Shown: piece after piece, positions 41,453-52,728 of the stretch | How the letters are laid out: each line of letters opens with the position of its first letter | Position numbering within the stretch: the stretch's first letter is position 1 | Assembly: GCA_032358255.1 (NCBI GenBank) | Contig: JAULBX010013762.1 | Coordinates: 1 to 64,000, forward strand | Length of the DNA stretch: 64,000 nt | From: Heterotrichella gracilis | Lineage: Eukaryota > Sar > Xanthophyceae > Tribonematales > Xanthonemataceae | Direction of reading: 5' to 3' | Position numbers and translations under genes: made by a program | Notes under the pieces: generated by a model | What the model was told of the DNA's origin: nothing | Seen by the model: the letters and a program-made list of their open reading frames with translations, nothing else | The model's database searches: none

Positions 41453-44400
41453 ATGGCCACCTCAACCCAAGACTTCTTCGTGGCAGTGGGTATCAACGCC
41501 ATAGCCGGCCTGATATTCGCCATCTTGCTCAGCGTGTTCTCTTGGACGACTTCGTTGAGCAAGTTCTTCGTCCCGAAGAGGTAAAGGAGTACCACATGGC
41601 CTTCATGTTGCTTGGAGCACCCACATGCGATGCAGTGTCAAAGTAAGTCTATCCCCACTGCAGTCTATCGACTTCGGGGCCAAAGCCACACCCCATCCCC
41701 AAGTACCCCTTGGGCTGGATACCAGCAGTGGCAAAGCATAACGAGGGCGATTACATCCGGCTGTCAGGCTTTGACTCTGCTATGTACATACGGACGTTGT
41801 GGCTAGGTACGTTTCCATTACTTCGTTCAAGCTGAGCCTGAGTGGTCTTCACCAACCACAGCAGTACGGGGGCTTGTCTGTTCTGTGCACATTCAGTGAG
41901 CTATGCAGTGTACTGACCTTGGCCCCTGCCGTGTGTCAGGGCTCAAGATGTTTTCGGTGGTGACGTTCCTCAGCTGTGCTATCATACTGCCCATCAATAT
42001 GACGGTAAGTGGAGCACCTACACCTTTCCCCAACGCACATAATTGTGTCCTCAGAGTGTTGTTGGGCCAGATCTTTGCTGCCTGCACCTCCAAAAGCTGC
42101 ATACTAGGGAGTGTGTCATGGTGCTTGTACAACTGGAACAGCTTGTACAGCTTGTACAACTGGAAACTGCTCAACTGTGGAGTGTGTCATGGTGCCACGA
42201 GGGCCAATGACAGCCAAGCGCACTGGTTGTAGGGTGGCGAGGTGGACAAGCTCATGGCGGTGCAAGACATCCCCGGCAACTTCACCTACTGGGTCCCGCC
42301 CCCACCGCCCCCGGTACCCGCCCCACCCAAAGGCGAAGGGGACCCCCCATCGCTCCCCGAGGCAACAGCAACCACCTTCACAACGGTGAGTGAACCATGG
42401 AGCTAGTGAGTTGCTTCCCTGCCAGGAGTATGGCCAGGGTTGGCGGCCGCCCTTGCACAGCATGCGCCACCCAGCTCTGCCTCGTCATGCCTTGCACCTG
42501 CATTGCAGGACCCTGCTCCTGTCCACCTTGGTCTCTACGGTTCCATGGGTCATCATGCATGCTCAAACCCAGGAGCTCTACGAGCCCATCCCCACAGCCC
42601 CCTCCTCATGCTACACCTCTACCCATGGCCCTGCACCATTGCACGCGTCACCACGCACGCTGCGCTGCACCGCAGGCGCCAGAGTTTTACGAGCCTGTGC
42701 CCACCGCCCCCCCTGGCCTGGTGTGGTGGCAGTACAAGGACGATGTGCCTCCCCTCCCAGACCCAGCCACCTTCTTCAACAACGCCTCCTACTCCCAGTG
42801 GGGCTGGCGCTACGACCCAGCCTACCAAGCCAGTGACTACCAATTCACCGGCCTGGACAAGGTGGGCGTGGTTAGGGTTCAGGGTTAAAGATTAGGGTTT
42901 CAGAATGGCAATGGCGGTCCTGCAGCAGCTGCGGGTGGAAGTGTGAGGGGGTGGTGCTGTGGTTTGCAGCATGTGCAAGCCAGGAGTGCTTGGCGTGCGG
43001 CCACGGTTGGTGGATGCACTCTGCGGGGCCCACACATATTTGTAAGCGTAATTGAATGATTTATACGCGTGCCTCTGACCCCCTGTGGCCCCCCTGCAGA
43101 CCACGCTGGCCAACATCTCCAACGGCAGCCCCCGCCTGTACGCGCACTCAATCATCACATGGGTCATCACGCTCATCCTGTTCAAGGTGGGAACCATAGG
43201 CCGTCCTTTTTAGTTGTCAGAGCAGCTGCTGCTCTGCCGCCTTGGAACCCAAATCATACCATGTCCATCCTGCATGCCATTGGCGGCAATTTCAAACCTG
43301 TGCAAGTGATGTGGAGCAACTGAGTTCATTCTGCATGCCACTTATGCAGCGAAATTGCACACCGATGCAGATGGTATGATTCAATTCAGTTCATTTCTGC
43401 ATGCCACTGGTAGCATGTTCCATATGTAATAGTCAGGCGGAGTCACGCTGTCCAAGCATAGGCACCTCCTGCCTTTCCGGTTGCCTGTTTGGTTTCTAGA
43501 GCACCCCCTAAAAACCCTGCAAATTGGGAAACCCTAAACAAGCGGCGTGCCTCACCCCTGCAGATGCTGTGGAGCTTCAATGGCGAGGCCGTCCAGTTCC
43601 GCATCAACTACCTCATGCAGGTGCCCAAGGGCGCGGAGTCGCACACCGTGCTGGTGAGCGACATCCCCGGGATCAAGTGGNNNNNNNNNNNNNNNNNNNN
43701 NNNNNNNNNNNNNNNNNNNNNNNNNNNNNNNNNNNNNNNNNNNNNNNNNNNNNNNNNNNNNNNNNNNNNNNNNNNNNNNNGGGACCATACCCCAGCGACT
43801 GGACAGCAACGCGCTGCAGTTCCTGCCAAAATGCCTGCAGCGGCGGCTGCGCAGGTAGGGTGGTGGTGGTGGGCGCTGGGGTCAAGGCATGTTGAACGGG
43901 GCATGGACTGCATGGACTTGATGAGCATTGCATGCAAAAAACATGTTTTACTCCAAAGCTGTGAGCAACATCCCGGGGATTAAGTGGGGGACCATACCCC
44001 AGCGACTGGACAGCAACGCGCTGCAGTTCCTGCCAAAATGCCTGCAGCGGCGGCTGCGCAGGTAATGGTGGTGGGTATTGGTGGCTAGGGGTGTTGAGTG
44101 GAGGATGGACTGCATGGCCTTGGTAAGCATTCCATGCAAAACACATGTCCCCCTGAGTCACCTAGTGTGCCTTAATGCGGGGATCTAGTACCTAGCAATG
44201 CACTAGGGGATGCAATCCAACAGATTTGGTTCCCCTCCCTGCTCCTTAGGTATGCGCAGCACGGCTCGGGCAAGTTCACCCAGGGGGTTGGTGCCGCCAA
44301 GGAGGGGATGGCAGCAGTGGGGACCAAGCTGGCGGGGGTGGGCAAGGGGGCAGTGGAGTGGGTGAGGCACAGCAGGGGGGGAAGCAAGAAGGAGGAGCTG

Positions 44401-47400
44401 GGTGGAGAGAAGGGGGCAGCGGGCAGCGCGGGGGTGGTCAGGAGCACCAATGGGGAAGTTTCAGGGGAGGAAAACGGAGAGGGGAGCAAAGGGGGGACGT
44501 TTTTCAGCGCCAGCGAGGAGGTTCCGGGGGAGGAGGGAGAGGGGACCAAGGGGGAGTTCAGCCGCAGCGGGACCCTGAGGCGCATCGCCAAGCGCGAGGG
44601 TGGGGTGTGGGCTCGGGCGGAGAAGAAACTTGCGGAGGGGTGCAGTGTGCCACAGGTGGGTGGGTGTGGGGGGGCTGTTTCATCATGATTTTAATCTATT
44701 TTGTGTGGGGGGGTTGCGGGTGGCGGGGTAGGATTACACTTCCAAAGTGGCTGTATTCGCTGGGATGCATGTGGCTGATTAACAAGAAGCTTGCGGAGGG
44801 GTGTAGCATGCTACTAGTGGGGGTGTGAGGTGTGCCGGTGGCAGGATTACCTGGCATGCCATTTACAAACTTTGGGGATATCTACAGTGCCTGGTAGCCC
44901 CAGACTCCATGCATATATGATGTCAGCTGTACCACCCAATGTGTGATGTACGGTATGGTCCTGCCAAGGCATGGGGCAGTATATAGATAAAATAGCACTC
45001 GGAACTATTTTACTGCTGCTATTCTGCCTGCTGACCACTGCCACGTGTCGCGCAGCTGGTTGCCGAGCAATTTGAGAGCGTGCTGGGCGAGAAGGTATCG
45101 AGCGTGCAGGTGGTGTACGATACGTCCACCCTGGACGCCCTGGTGGCGCAGTATGAGGGGGTGAAAGGGGACATGGATGACCTAGTCAACCACTACGAGG
45201 CGCTCAAGGCCAAGGGGAAGAAGATAAAGAGGAAAATGGTGGGTCAACCTAAACCCTAATTAAACCCTAAACCCTGGATGACCTGGTCAACCACTGCGAG
45301 GCGCTCAAGGCCAAGGGGACGAAGATAAAGAGGAAAATGGTGGGTCAACCTAAACCCTAAACCTTAAACCCTAGATGATCTTGTGAGCCATTGCGAGGCG
45401 CTCAAGGCCAAGAGGAAGAAGGCAAAGAGGGAAAGAGGGTGGATGGGGAAGGGCCATGCTTGTGCAGCATGGGGTCAAATTGAATGTATCTCATACAATT
45501 TGACCCTGGGCATGGTTAGTTAGTTAGTTAATTACATGCATTCCAGCAATACAGCCAGATTAGCAGTCGGTCTTGCATATGCGGCGCCACGCAGCTCTTT
45601 CCTGGCACTGTCTGAACCACTGATTGATCCCACGCGACTTGAGGTCCTGCTGGAGTAAGTCAGCCCATGTGGCCCTTGGCTTACCTACCCCCTTGGCCCC
45701 CTCTACCCTACCAAACACCATACATTTAGGAACCCTATCGTCTGATAAACGTCCACCCCATGACCCCATGGTATAAGTATGCAATGCCCCAATGGTATAA
45801 GTATGCGATATCATTTTATTGCATTACAGACCCCTGCCTCTGCCACCCCCCGCACCCCCACCCCCCCACACCACTCCCCCATCCCACAGCTGCGGCTGCT
45901 GCCGGTCAAGTACGGGTCCTGGGGCACCGAGCGCTACGGCTCCGCCCCCTGCCAGGTGGATGCGCTGCAGTTCTACTGCGCGCGGCTACAACACCTGTGT
46001 GCCGAGGTGGAGGAGGAGCAGGTCAACGCGAAGCAGAAGGCGCGGCCCGCCGCGTTTGTGACGTTCGAGTGCGTGCGGGGGGCTGGGGGTGCATGGGAAG
46101 TTGCCTTGCATGGGGAAATGCCTTGGCCATCGAGAAGGAGCATGCTTTAATGGTATCGGCATGCAGCGTGTATGACGCGTAGCGCATTGGTGATCGATCA
46201 CAAAGCAGTTTGCACTTGTGCATGTGCCTTGTCGCCATTTGGTTGCTGGCACTTGCAAGACCTTGCAAGGGTAATCCGCTGTCCCCAGTGGACTGCTATG
46301 CGATGGCCGGGGCTGATGCTGATGCACCCCACATGTATCACACCCACCCATCCCTTGCGCAGGTCCCGCCGCGCGCAGGCCATTGCCGGCACCGCCATGC
46401 TCACCCACGACCTCAGCACATGGCGCACGTCACCGGCGCCGGGGCCTGAGGAGGTGGTGTGGCCTAACCTGGGGTGAGCATTTGGTACATGGGCAGGACA
46501 TGTGTGTTGGGTTGGTTGTCCATGGGAGGCGCCTGTTGCGTCACGCCACAGGATGGAATGCTCCTTGTTTCCCAGGCCTGGCGCGCCAATTCCTCGTCTA
46601 TATATGAATTCTTTCTTTCTAGAGCACCTCCAAACTGTTGTCCACCCCCTGATGCGACAACCGCTTGTTCTGTATACAGTTAGTTGCATGAAATTATTTC
46701 CTATCCAAATGTGTTGCAACAGTACACACCGTAAATTTGTGCCGTATAAATTACATATAAGTTTGTTATAATATATGCACGATGCAAGCTGCGCCACTTG
46801 CGCCAGGAAGAGAGCGCCTGTATGGCAATGGTCGATAGATTTCTTTTGTGATTCAATTCTTTCTTTTATTACACTTCTAGCACCTCACACCTCACAGGCT
46901 GCGCCACTGGGAGCGGCTGCTGCGCAGCGTGATCATCGGCGTGCTGTTCACCGTCATGACCTTCACATTCATCTTCCCGGTGGCAGCCATCCAGGGCATC
47001 ATCAGCTCGGTCAGCTGGCTCAACGTGAGCGGGATACCCGTGGTCAGCTCATTTGTGTCGGCCATGCTGCCAGGTACGCTGGCGCACCCACAGCTGTGAC
47101 CAAAACCCTAATACCTAAACCCTAAACAGGCTGGCTCAATGTGAGCGGGATACCCGTGGTCAGCTCATTCGTGTCGGCCATGCTGCCAGGTGCGCTGGTA
47201 CATGCAGGGATGTAGGGTTTAGGGTTTAGGATACATTGCAGCAGCTGCAGTGACGCTGATGCCCATCTACCATTGCAGTTGTAAGCCAGCCTGTCAAGAT
47301 TGTGCCATATGATCAGGTCAGGGAACTGGCTATCATCTGCGGGGCGCCATAATTTCCCATGGGGCTGCTGAAACCCTGGGCGTGGATCTAGGGGTCAGGG

Positions 47401-50400
47401 TTTCCGTAGAGCTTTCGCGGCTCTTGACATTCTGCTCACCCAACCCCTCTCAGGCTTGGTGCTCGCTCTAAACCCTACACCCTAGGCTATACCCTAAACC
47501 CTAACCCCGTGCAGCTGCTGACACCCTGCTCAACACCCTCCCCTAGGGTTGGTGCTTGGCCTGTTCCTGCGCTACCTGCCCGACATCCTGTGCACCATGA
47601 CCCAGTTCCAGGGGATGACATCAGCGGAGGACATAGACGGGGGAGGCATCTCAAAGTTCTACATCTTCCAGGTGAGGGAGTGGCCCACCCTAAAATCTAA
47701 ACCCTCTGAGACTTAGGGGTGTCAATGTTCTACATGCCCAAGGTGACCTGCACTAGCCATTAAATCGTCAATGGAACGTCTAGCAATGTATCGATTTAAC
47801 TTCGATCTCGGACCGCTGCACTTTGTGTACCATATCACCAAACTGGCCCTGCAGTAGCGCTGAAACATTGCATTTCCTCCCCGTTTCAGATCATTTCCAT
47901 GTACTTTGCCTCCCTTGTGGGTGGCAGCCTGCTGAACCCATCACATCTCCTCCCCTAACCCATGCCATGTCCTCCTGGTTTCAGATCATCACCGTGTTCT
48001 TCGCCTCCCTTGTGGGCGGCAGCCTGCTGAACCAGGTGAAGCAGCTCATTGCCCAGCCCACCCTCATCATCAAGCTGGTGGGCACTGCGGCACCTCAGAC
48101 CGCAATTTTCTTCATGACATACATTGTGCTGGTGGTGAGTGGCGGGTGGCAGATGGGGGGTTATCGGGGTTATTGGTAGGGACTGCGGTGCCTCAGACAG
48201 CCATCTTCATGATTACACTGTGCTGGTGGGAAGTGGCGGGTGGCAGATGGTGGGTGGTGGGTGGTGAGGGATTGATAGGACGTACAACTTGTGGGTTGAG
48301 CGTCATGTTCAAAGGGGTCATACTTTCAGTTGGGGTTCAAGGTGCAGTGCCCCACTCCTATCCTTTCAATGTGTGTCCAACCACACAATCACGAGATTGA
48401 AGCGGGGTTTCCTTTTTCTCTTCATGCAGTCCTTCTTCTCCAACCCCCTAGGCCTGCTCCGCCCCGTTGCACTGGTGTCCTACATGATCCAGTCAAGCCT
48501 GGCATACACCACCAGGGCAAAGGAGAGGCTGTGGAAGGACCAAACCAATGGTGCGCTGGGACCCTGTTTCCAAACCTCAAAACCCCTCAATACATCAAAT
48601 GCATGCATTCATAACTACCGACAATGCAGCACACAGCAGTAAATAACACAAATAAGTTTAAACCTTTTTTCTATGCTATTAGTTCTTCCTATAAATTCTC
48701 TACATAAATATCTCTAAATTCAGCCCTGACTCTGTACCCCAAGTCCTTCGCCCTAAACCTTATTCCCTCACACCACCTCATTGCGCTCTCCCTCAGACTG
48801 GGCTGCGCTCGTTGCCAACGACAACATCATCGTCATGCTGGGCCTGGTGTTCAGCGTGATGGTACCCCCCATCGCGCTGGGCTGAGGGGAATCCTCAACC
48901 CTGAACCCTACCCCCCCACACTGCCTTACTATTCTTCCCCTCAGGCTGGGCTCAGCCGAACCCTACACCCTACCCTCTCACACCCTCCTTGTCCTCCCCC
49001 TTCAGGCTGGGCTGAGCCGAACCCTATACCCTACCCTCTCACACCCTCCTTGTCCTCCCCCTTCAGGATGGGCTGAGCCGAACCCTATACCCTACCCTCT
49101 CACACCCTCCTTGTCCTCCCCCTTCAGGATGGGCTGAGCTGGTTGCCAACGACAACATCATCGTCATGCTGGGCCTGGTGTTCAGCGTGATTGTGCCCCC
49201 CATCGCGCCATGCACGCTGCTCTACTGCGTCACGCAGCTGAGCATGCAGGGCTACTTCCTGCTCTACGTGTACAGCCAGGACTACGAGAGCGGTGGCCTG
49301 GTGGGTGGAAGAAACCTGGGAAAACCTGATCCCCTGCTGGATACTGCCTGGAAAACACACCTTGCAAGGAAACCGTTGGCAAAACCCTAAACCCTGCGGG
49401 GCTACGCCCTACTGTATGTGCACAACCAGGACTACGAAAATGGCGGGCTGATAAGGGAGTTAGGGCGTTGCAATCGCTGTGTGGCACAGTTTTACACCCT
49501 CATTTCCCCCCTGCCCACAGCTGTGGGGCAAGGTGCACACGCACTTGGTGATGGCCATAGTCATCTGGCACCTCCTTATGGCGAGTTGCCAATGGCGACC
49601 AAGCAGGCCTACCCGCACTCCTGCCCACGCATCTGTATTGCACGCCCTGCACCATGCAAGGCCCACAATTCCCCACTGTTATGAACTACCAACACCCTCA
49701 TCTCCCCCTTATTCATAGCTTTGGGGCAAGGTGCACAAGCATCTGGTGGTGGCCATTGTCATCTGGCACCTCACCATGGTGGCGCTGCTGGCAATCAAGC
49801 AGGCATACCTGCCCGCACTCCTCCTGGTGCCGCTTATCATGCTGGACATGCTGTATGCGGCTGCGGCTTCAGCCACCTTCGACAAGCCGCTGGGCATCAT
49901 GTCGCTGTACGACGCGGCGATGCTGGATTTGCTGGATCAGGAGGTGAGTTGGTGGATGGATGGGGGTCCACCTTTGTATCACAATATCTGTGATGCTGCT
50001 GCCCCGCCCCTGATGCTAGATCGGCTGTATTCTATGAGGGAATCCAAGGTCATTTGCCCTGCATCCAGCCACCGCCCAGTGATGCGTAGCACTAACAGAA
50101 TAACCAATTTTAACAGGCTGACAAACTGATGAAAAGCTTTGCTGCTGAGGGCGTCTGGCAATATGTAGTGATGATTGATGCATTAGAGCAACATTACATG
50201 GTTCGCTGCATCACACTGGATCACCTGACACATTACCAGGACACAGCTGCATCACACTTCATCTCCCAATGTGGTGCACGACGCAGGTGGCTGCACTGGC
50301 AGCGCTCAGTCGTACCATTTCTTGTCATGTTTCTGGTGCCATGCTAGCTCAAGGGAAATGCCCAAGTCGTGGCTGCGGCATCACGCATAAGCCCCCTTGA

Positions 50401-51177
50401 GGAAGCAGATGGATGATGGATGCTTCTCCCTTTGCAGGAGGCAGCGACCCTGTTGGAGCATGGCCAGGATGCCGAAGCTGCAGAGGGGCCTGTGGAGTAC
50501 CTGAGCCCCTCCTTCAGGGTGGACAAGAGCGATCTGGAGCAGCTGTTGGAGGACGCTCGGCCATGGATGGTGGAGGATGCGAAGGCAAGCGGGGGGGCAT
50601 CGCTGGGCGCTCGCACCACAGACAAGGTGAGGCACGACACAGATTCTTCCACTGTTGAGCCATGCTCCCAGCATGTGTAGTAGCTTGAGCAGCAGGCGCT
50701 GTGGGTGGGCTGTAAGTGGGCAACGCGGGCGCCAAATTGCAGCAAATCTGTTGCCTTGGCAAGCTGCTCGAAGTCCTTGTTTCGATTGTTTCAATTTGAA
50801 CTGTTCAATGAGCACCCTGGTTTGTTGCACTGTCTGCTCTGTACTTGCTACTGCATGGGCATGTCTCCATGATCGCTATGTACTGGTAAATGAGTTTGTA
50901 TGCGAAGCTCAGCCGGGATTGTACCGATGATGATGATGATGACAGTCAGTTACTCAGGCAGTTAGAAAATGCGTGTAATGCTGGGATTGTACCGGTGATG
51001 ATGTTGAATGGCGACAGTCAGTTAGATAGGCAGTTAGAAAATGCGTTTAATGCATTAATCCAGTCTCCTTGTATGCAGGACGAGGAGTTCTACGACGCGA
51101 TTGAGCGGGGTGAGAGCTTCCGGATCAAGTCGGAATCAGACGGGGAGGAGGAGCCGGTGCCTGAGCCACAACCCTAG
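41453..51177 (+). CDS. OSCA/CSC1-like (DUF221) mechanosensitive cation channel
   Basis: Predicted multi-pass membrane channel of the OSCA/TMEM63 family (osmosensing, Ca2+-permeable). Exons: 41453-41580, 41664-41806, 41940-42004, 42233-42385, 42676-42861, 43100-43186, 43564-43854 (holding the N gap), 44250-44655, 45056-45238, 45890-46068, 46363-46473, 46898-47073, 47547-47671, 47985-48134, 48430-48550, 49128-49300, 49719-49943, 50438-50626, 51079-51177. In frame, about 1,029 aa without the gap. Seen: TM0 (GINAIAGLIFAILLSVF), KPHPIPKYPLGWIPAV, TM1 (SVVTFLSCAIILPINMT), a Pro-rich loop, TM2 (SIITWVITLILF), the cytosolic domain (HTVLVSDIPGIKW...VVYDTSTLDAL), then the DUF221 core (SVIIGVLFTVMTFTFIFPVA, GLVLGLFLRYLPDIL, FFASLVGGSLLNQ, FVFSVIVPPIAP-like exon 16, HLVVAIVIWHLTMVALL). 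The acidic tail ends EEEPVPEPQP. Exon 8 adds a long Gly/Lys/Glu-rich insert. Confidence 0.9.
43681..43780. other. Assembly gap (100 N) inside OSCA-like exon 7
   Basis: The run of exactly 100 N interrupts exon 7 in phase 0: ...GGGATCAAGTGG before it, GGGACCATACCC after it. An echo of the same exon at 43960-44064 runs straight across the equivalent point (AAGTGGGGGACC), giving IKWGTIP. So the gap may hide no coding sequence, or only an unresolved repeat. Confidence 0.9.
45515..45760 (-). mobile_element. 5'-truncated LINE (non-LTR retrotransposon) fragment
   Basis: On the - strand an open frame codes for the end of a reverse-transcriptase ORF: VPKCMVFGRVEGAKGVGKPR, then TWADLLQQDLKSRGI, QWFRQCQERAAWRRICKTD and a stop. 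This GxPRxxWxDxLxxDLxxxGI...A.xRxxWR pattern is typical of the C-terminus of L1/CR1-like elements. It is followed by a short 3' UTR and a (TAAC)n tail (GTTAGTTAGTTAGTTA on +, 45517-45532). It sits antisense in OSCA-like intron 9. The 5' end is missing and its exact boundary is unclear; a 24-bp tandem repeat (ATGGTATAAGTATGC units, 45767-45808) lies just beyond it. Confidence 0.75.
48944..49127 (+). repeat. Tandem 62-bp repeat ahead of OSCA-like exon 16
   Basis: Three to four units of about 62 bp, each with a polypyrimidine stretch, CTTCAG, then GGCTGGGCTGAGCC and ACCCTA-rich sequence. Each unit carries a copy of the exon 16 acceptor and the first about 10 coding bases (GGATGGGCTGAG in the last). 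They form a ladder of possible 3' splice sites before the real exon at 49128. Confidence 0.75.
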
Positions 51178-51359
51178 AAAAGGGTGTGAGTGGGAACGTT
51201 GCAGAGCCATGACCCTAAACAAGGGTGTGAGTGAGAATGTGGCCAGTGCCCAAGAGCTGTATGTACATCCCTTTCGCTGCTGGGGCAAGCAACACCTGGT
51301 ATTTACTAATAGCTAGGGTAGCAGTTGCGGCTATTTTGTTTCTTTTCTTGAAGTTTGTA

Positions 51360-51364
51360 TGTAA
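51360..51364 (+). terminator. Possible poly(A) signal after the OSCA-like gene
   Basis: TGTAA about 183 bp after the stop codon. Confidence 0.4.
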
Positions 51365-51477
51365 GTGTCTGGGGTCTTGAGGTCTGTATGTGAGGCATTC
51401 TGCAGCGGGGACATTGGACAAGTGACAGTGTCCATAATGTGAGGGCTTCATTCAAGCAAATTGGTTTCTATTGGTTT

Positions 51478-52195
51478 TCAAGTATATGCACCAGCCAAGG
51501 CTGGACTTTTCCCCTCCCCATATGGTATTTCCCTTTTCTTTCGTTCTAGTGATCAAGATGTCCGTGCTTGCAGCATCGTTTTACCACCTCTCCATATGTT
51601 TGAACCCGAAGTATTGGGCACTAAGTTATATATGAAGTGTGAGATTGAATGTGACACAGGTGGCTTACCCTCAGCCCGTGCAGCTTGGAACAGTTACTTC
51701 CAAGCCCTAGTTGGACAAACTGCATGAGATCCCAATAATTGGCCAGATACATGGAGACTGAGTGGAGGACAGACATTCAGTTTTTTGGGTACAATACCCA
51801 CACGGTTTAACGAGCCAGGTTACTTATGGGTCGGCTAGGTGCGTGCATGCATAACCAGGGTCTTGCCCCGAATGCATGCATGCCAATGAAGCCGGCTTGG
51901 AAGTTAGGAGGGACTCACAGTCTACTTGCCTGGACAAGTTGTCAAGCTGCATTTTCTTTCAACCCACCTCCCCGTACGTTGCGGTTTTAAGCAGGCAGTT
52001 CACGAGTTCTTTTTGTAAACATAGCTATTGCTAGCATACACACCCCGCGGTCCACAAGGGAAGCAACCCACTGCAAAGCATGCAAGCAACATATATGCTG
52101 GTTGCATACCAGTAGCAAGCCGGAAGGAACCCATCTCCTTGGCTTGCAGTGGGTAGTCCGCGATCCCTCGTGACTGACAAGGACTTGCCAAGGGC
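51478..52195 (+). repeat. Dispersed repeat, copy A
   Basis: About 720 bp that match 57897-58590 in the same orientation with substitutions and indels. Shared blocks include GCCAAGGCTGGACTTTTCCC versus GCCAAGGCCGGACTTTCCCC, GTGATCAAGATGTTCCG, CCAGAAGTATTAGGCACTAA, GAAGCCGGCTTGGAAGTTAG and GTGACTGACAAGGACT. A frame of 88 codons opens in this copy but not in copy B, so it is probably not coding. The rest of the 1.55-kb gap between genes (51178-51477 and 52196-52728) shows nothing else I can name. Confidence 0.8.
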
Positions 52196-52728
52196 CGGCT
52201 GCTCGCATTCCGTTATCGCTACCATGAGTTGTAACCACCATTGTCCGAGCACTCTCAAGTGCCACTCAAGCTATAGTTGCCAGTAAGCCACAAGGTAGGC
52301 AGGAATCTCTGGTTTCTCAACTCAAACATGTAGATCTGTGTCGGGGAGGTTGCTTATGCATGCATGCATATTGGCTGGGTGCCGGCACGCCCAGGAAAGC
52401 CAGTGGCCCCCCTTGGGGCGCAAACGTTTTTCTCCGCCTGTTGCAAACCTCTTTCTTACCCACGCCATGATCCACTGAAGCAAGATTGCTTTCCTTGCCG
52501 TCTATGTTTTGCAGTTTTCCTGGCTCATGATATCATAAGCCCTGATATTAGGGGATAACTCTCCTGGCATAGGGGTGCAAACCCACGCTTTGAAACCTGT
52601 GAGAAACAAACAGGGAGTGGTGAAAGCCTCAAAGTGTTTTTTGACACGCAACCAAACTTCTTGTTTAGCAGGTGTTTGACCAGTCTCGACCTGTCAGCAT
52701 TGGGTTGTGGGGTTCGGCGTCTTGTCAA

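Larger units (their letters stand above)
43960..49600 (+). repeat. Set of splice-junction echoes in the OSCA-like gene
   Basis: Exon 7 3' half (43960-44064); exon 9 3' end twice (45275-45341, 45372-45430) with CCCTAAA runs between; exon 12 3' end (47128-47193), again with CCTAAACCCTAAAC between copies; exon 14 5' end (47885-47941) and 3' end (48167-48232); nearly the whole first half of exon 16 (48797-48886) with its own acceptor; exon 16 3' end (49395-49455); exon 17 5' half (49515-49600) with its own acceptor. The copies I call functional are those whose phase and frame continue the protein. Confidence 0.85.

Noticed and set aside
48944-49127. CRISPR-like regular repeat
   Set aside because: Units are contiguous tandem copies of an acceptor region without unique spacers, in a eukaryotic intron.
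51461-51727. 88-codon frame as a real gene
   Set aside because: The matching repeat copy at 57897-58200 has the same DNA but an interrupted frame, so the sequence looks like a non-coding dispersed repeat.
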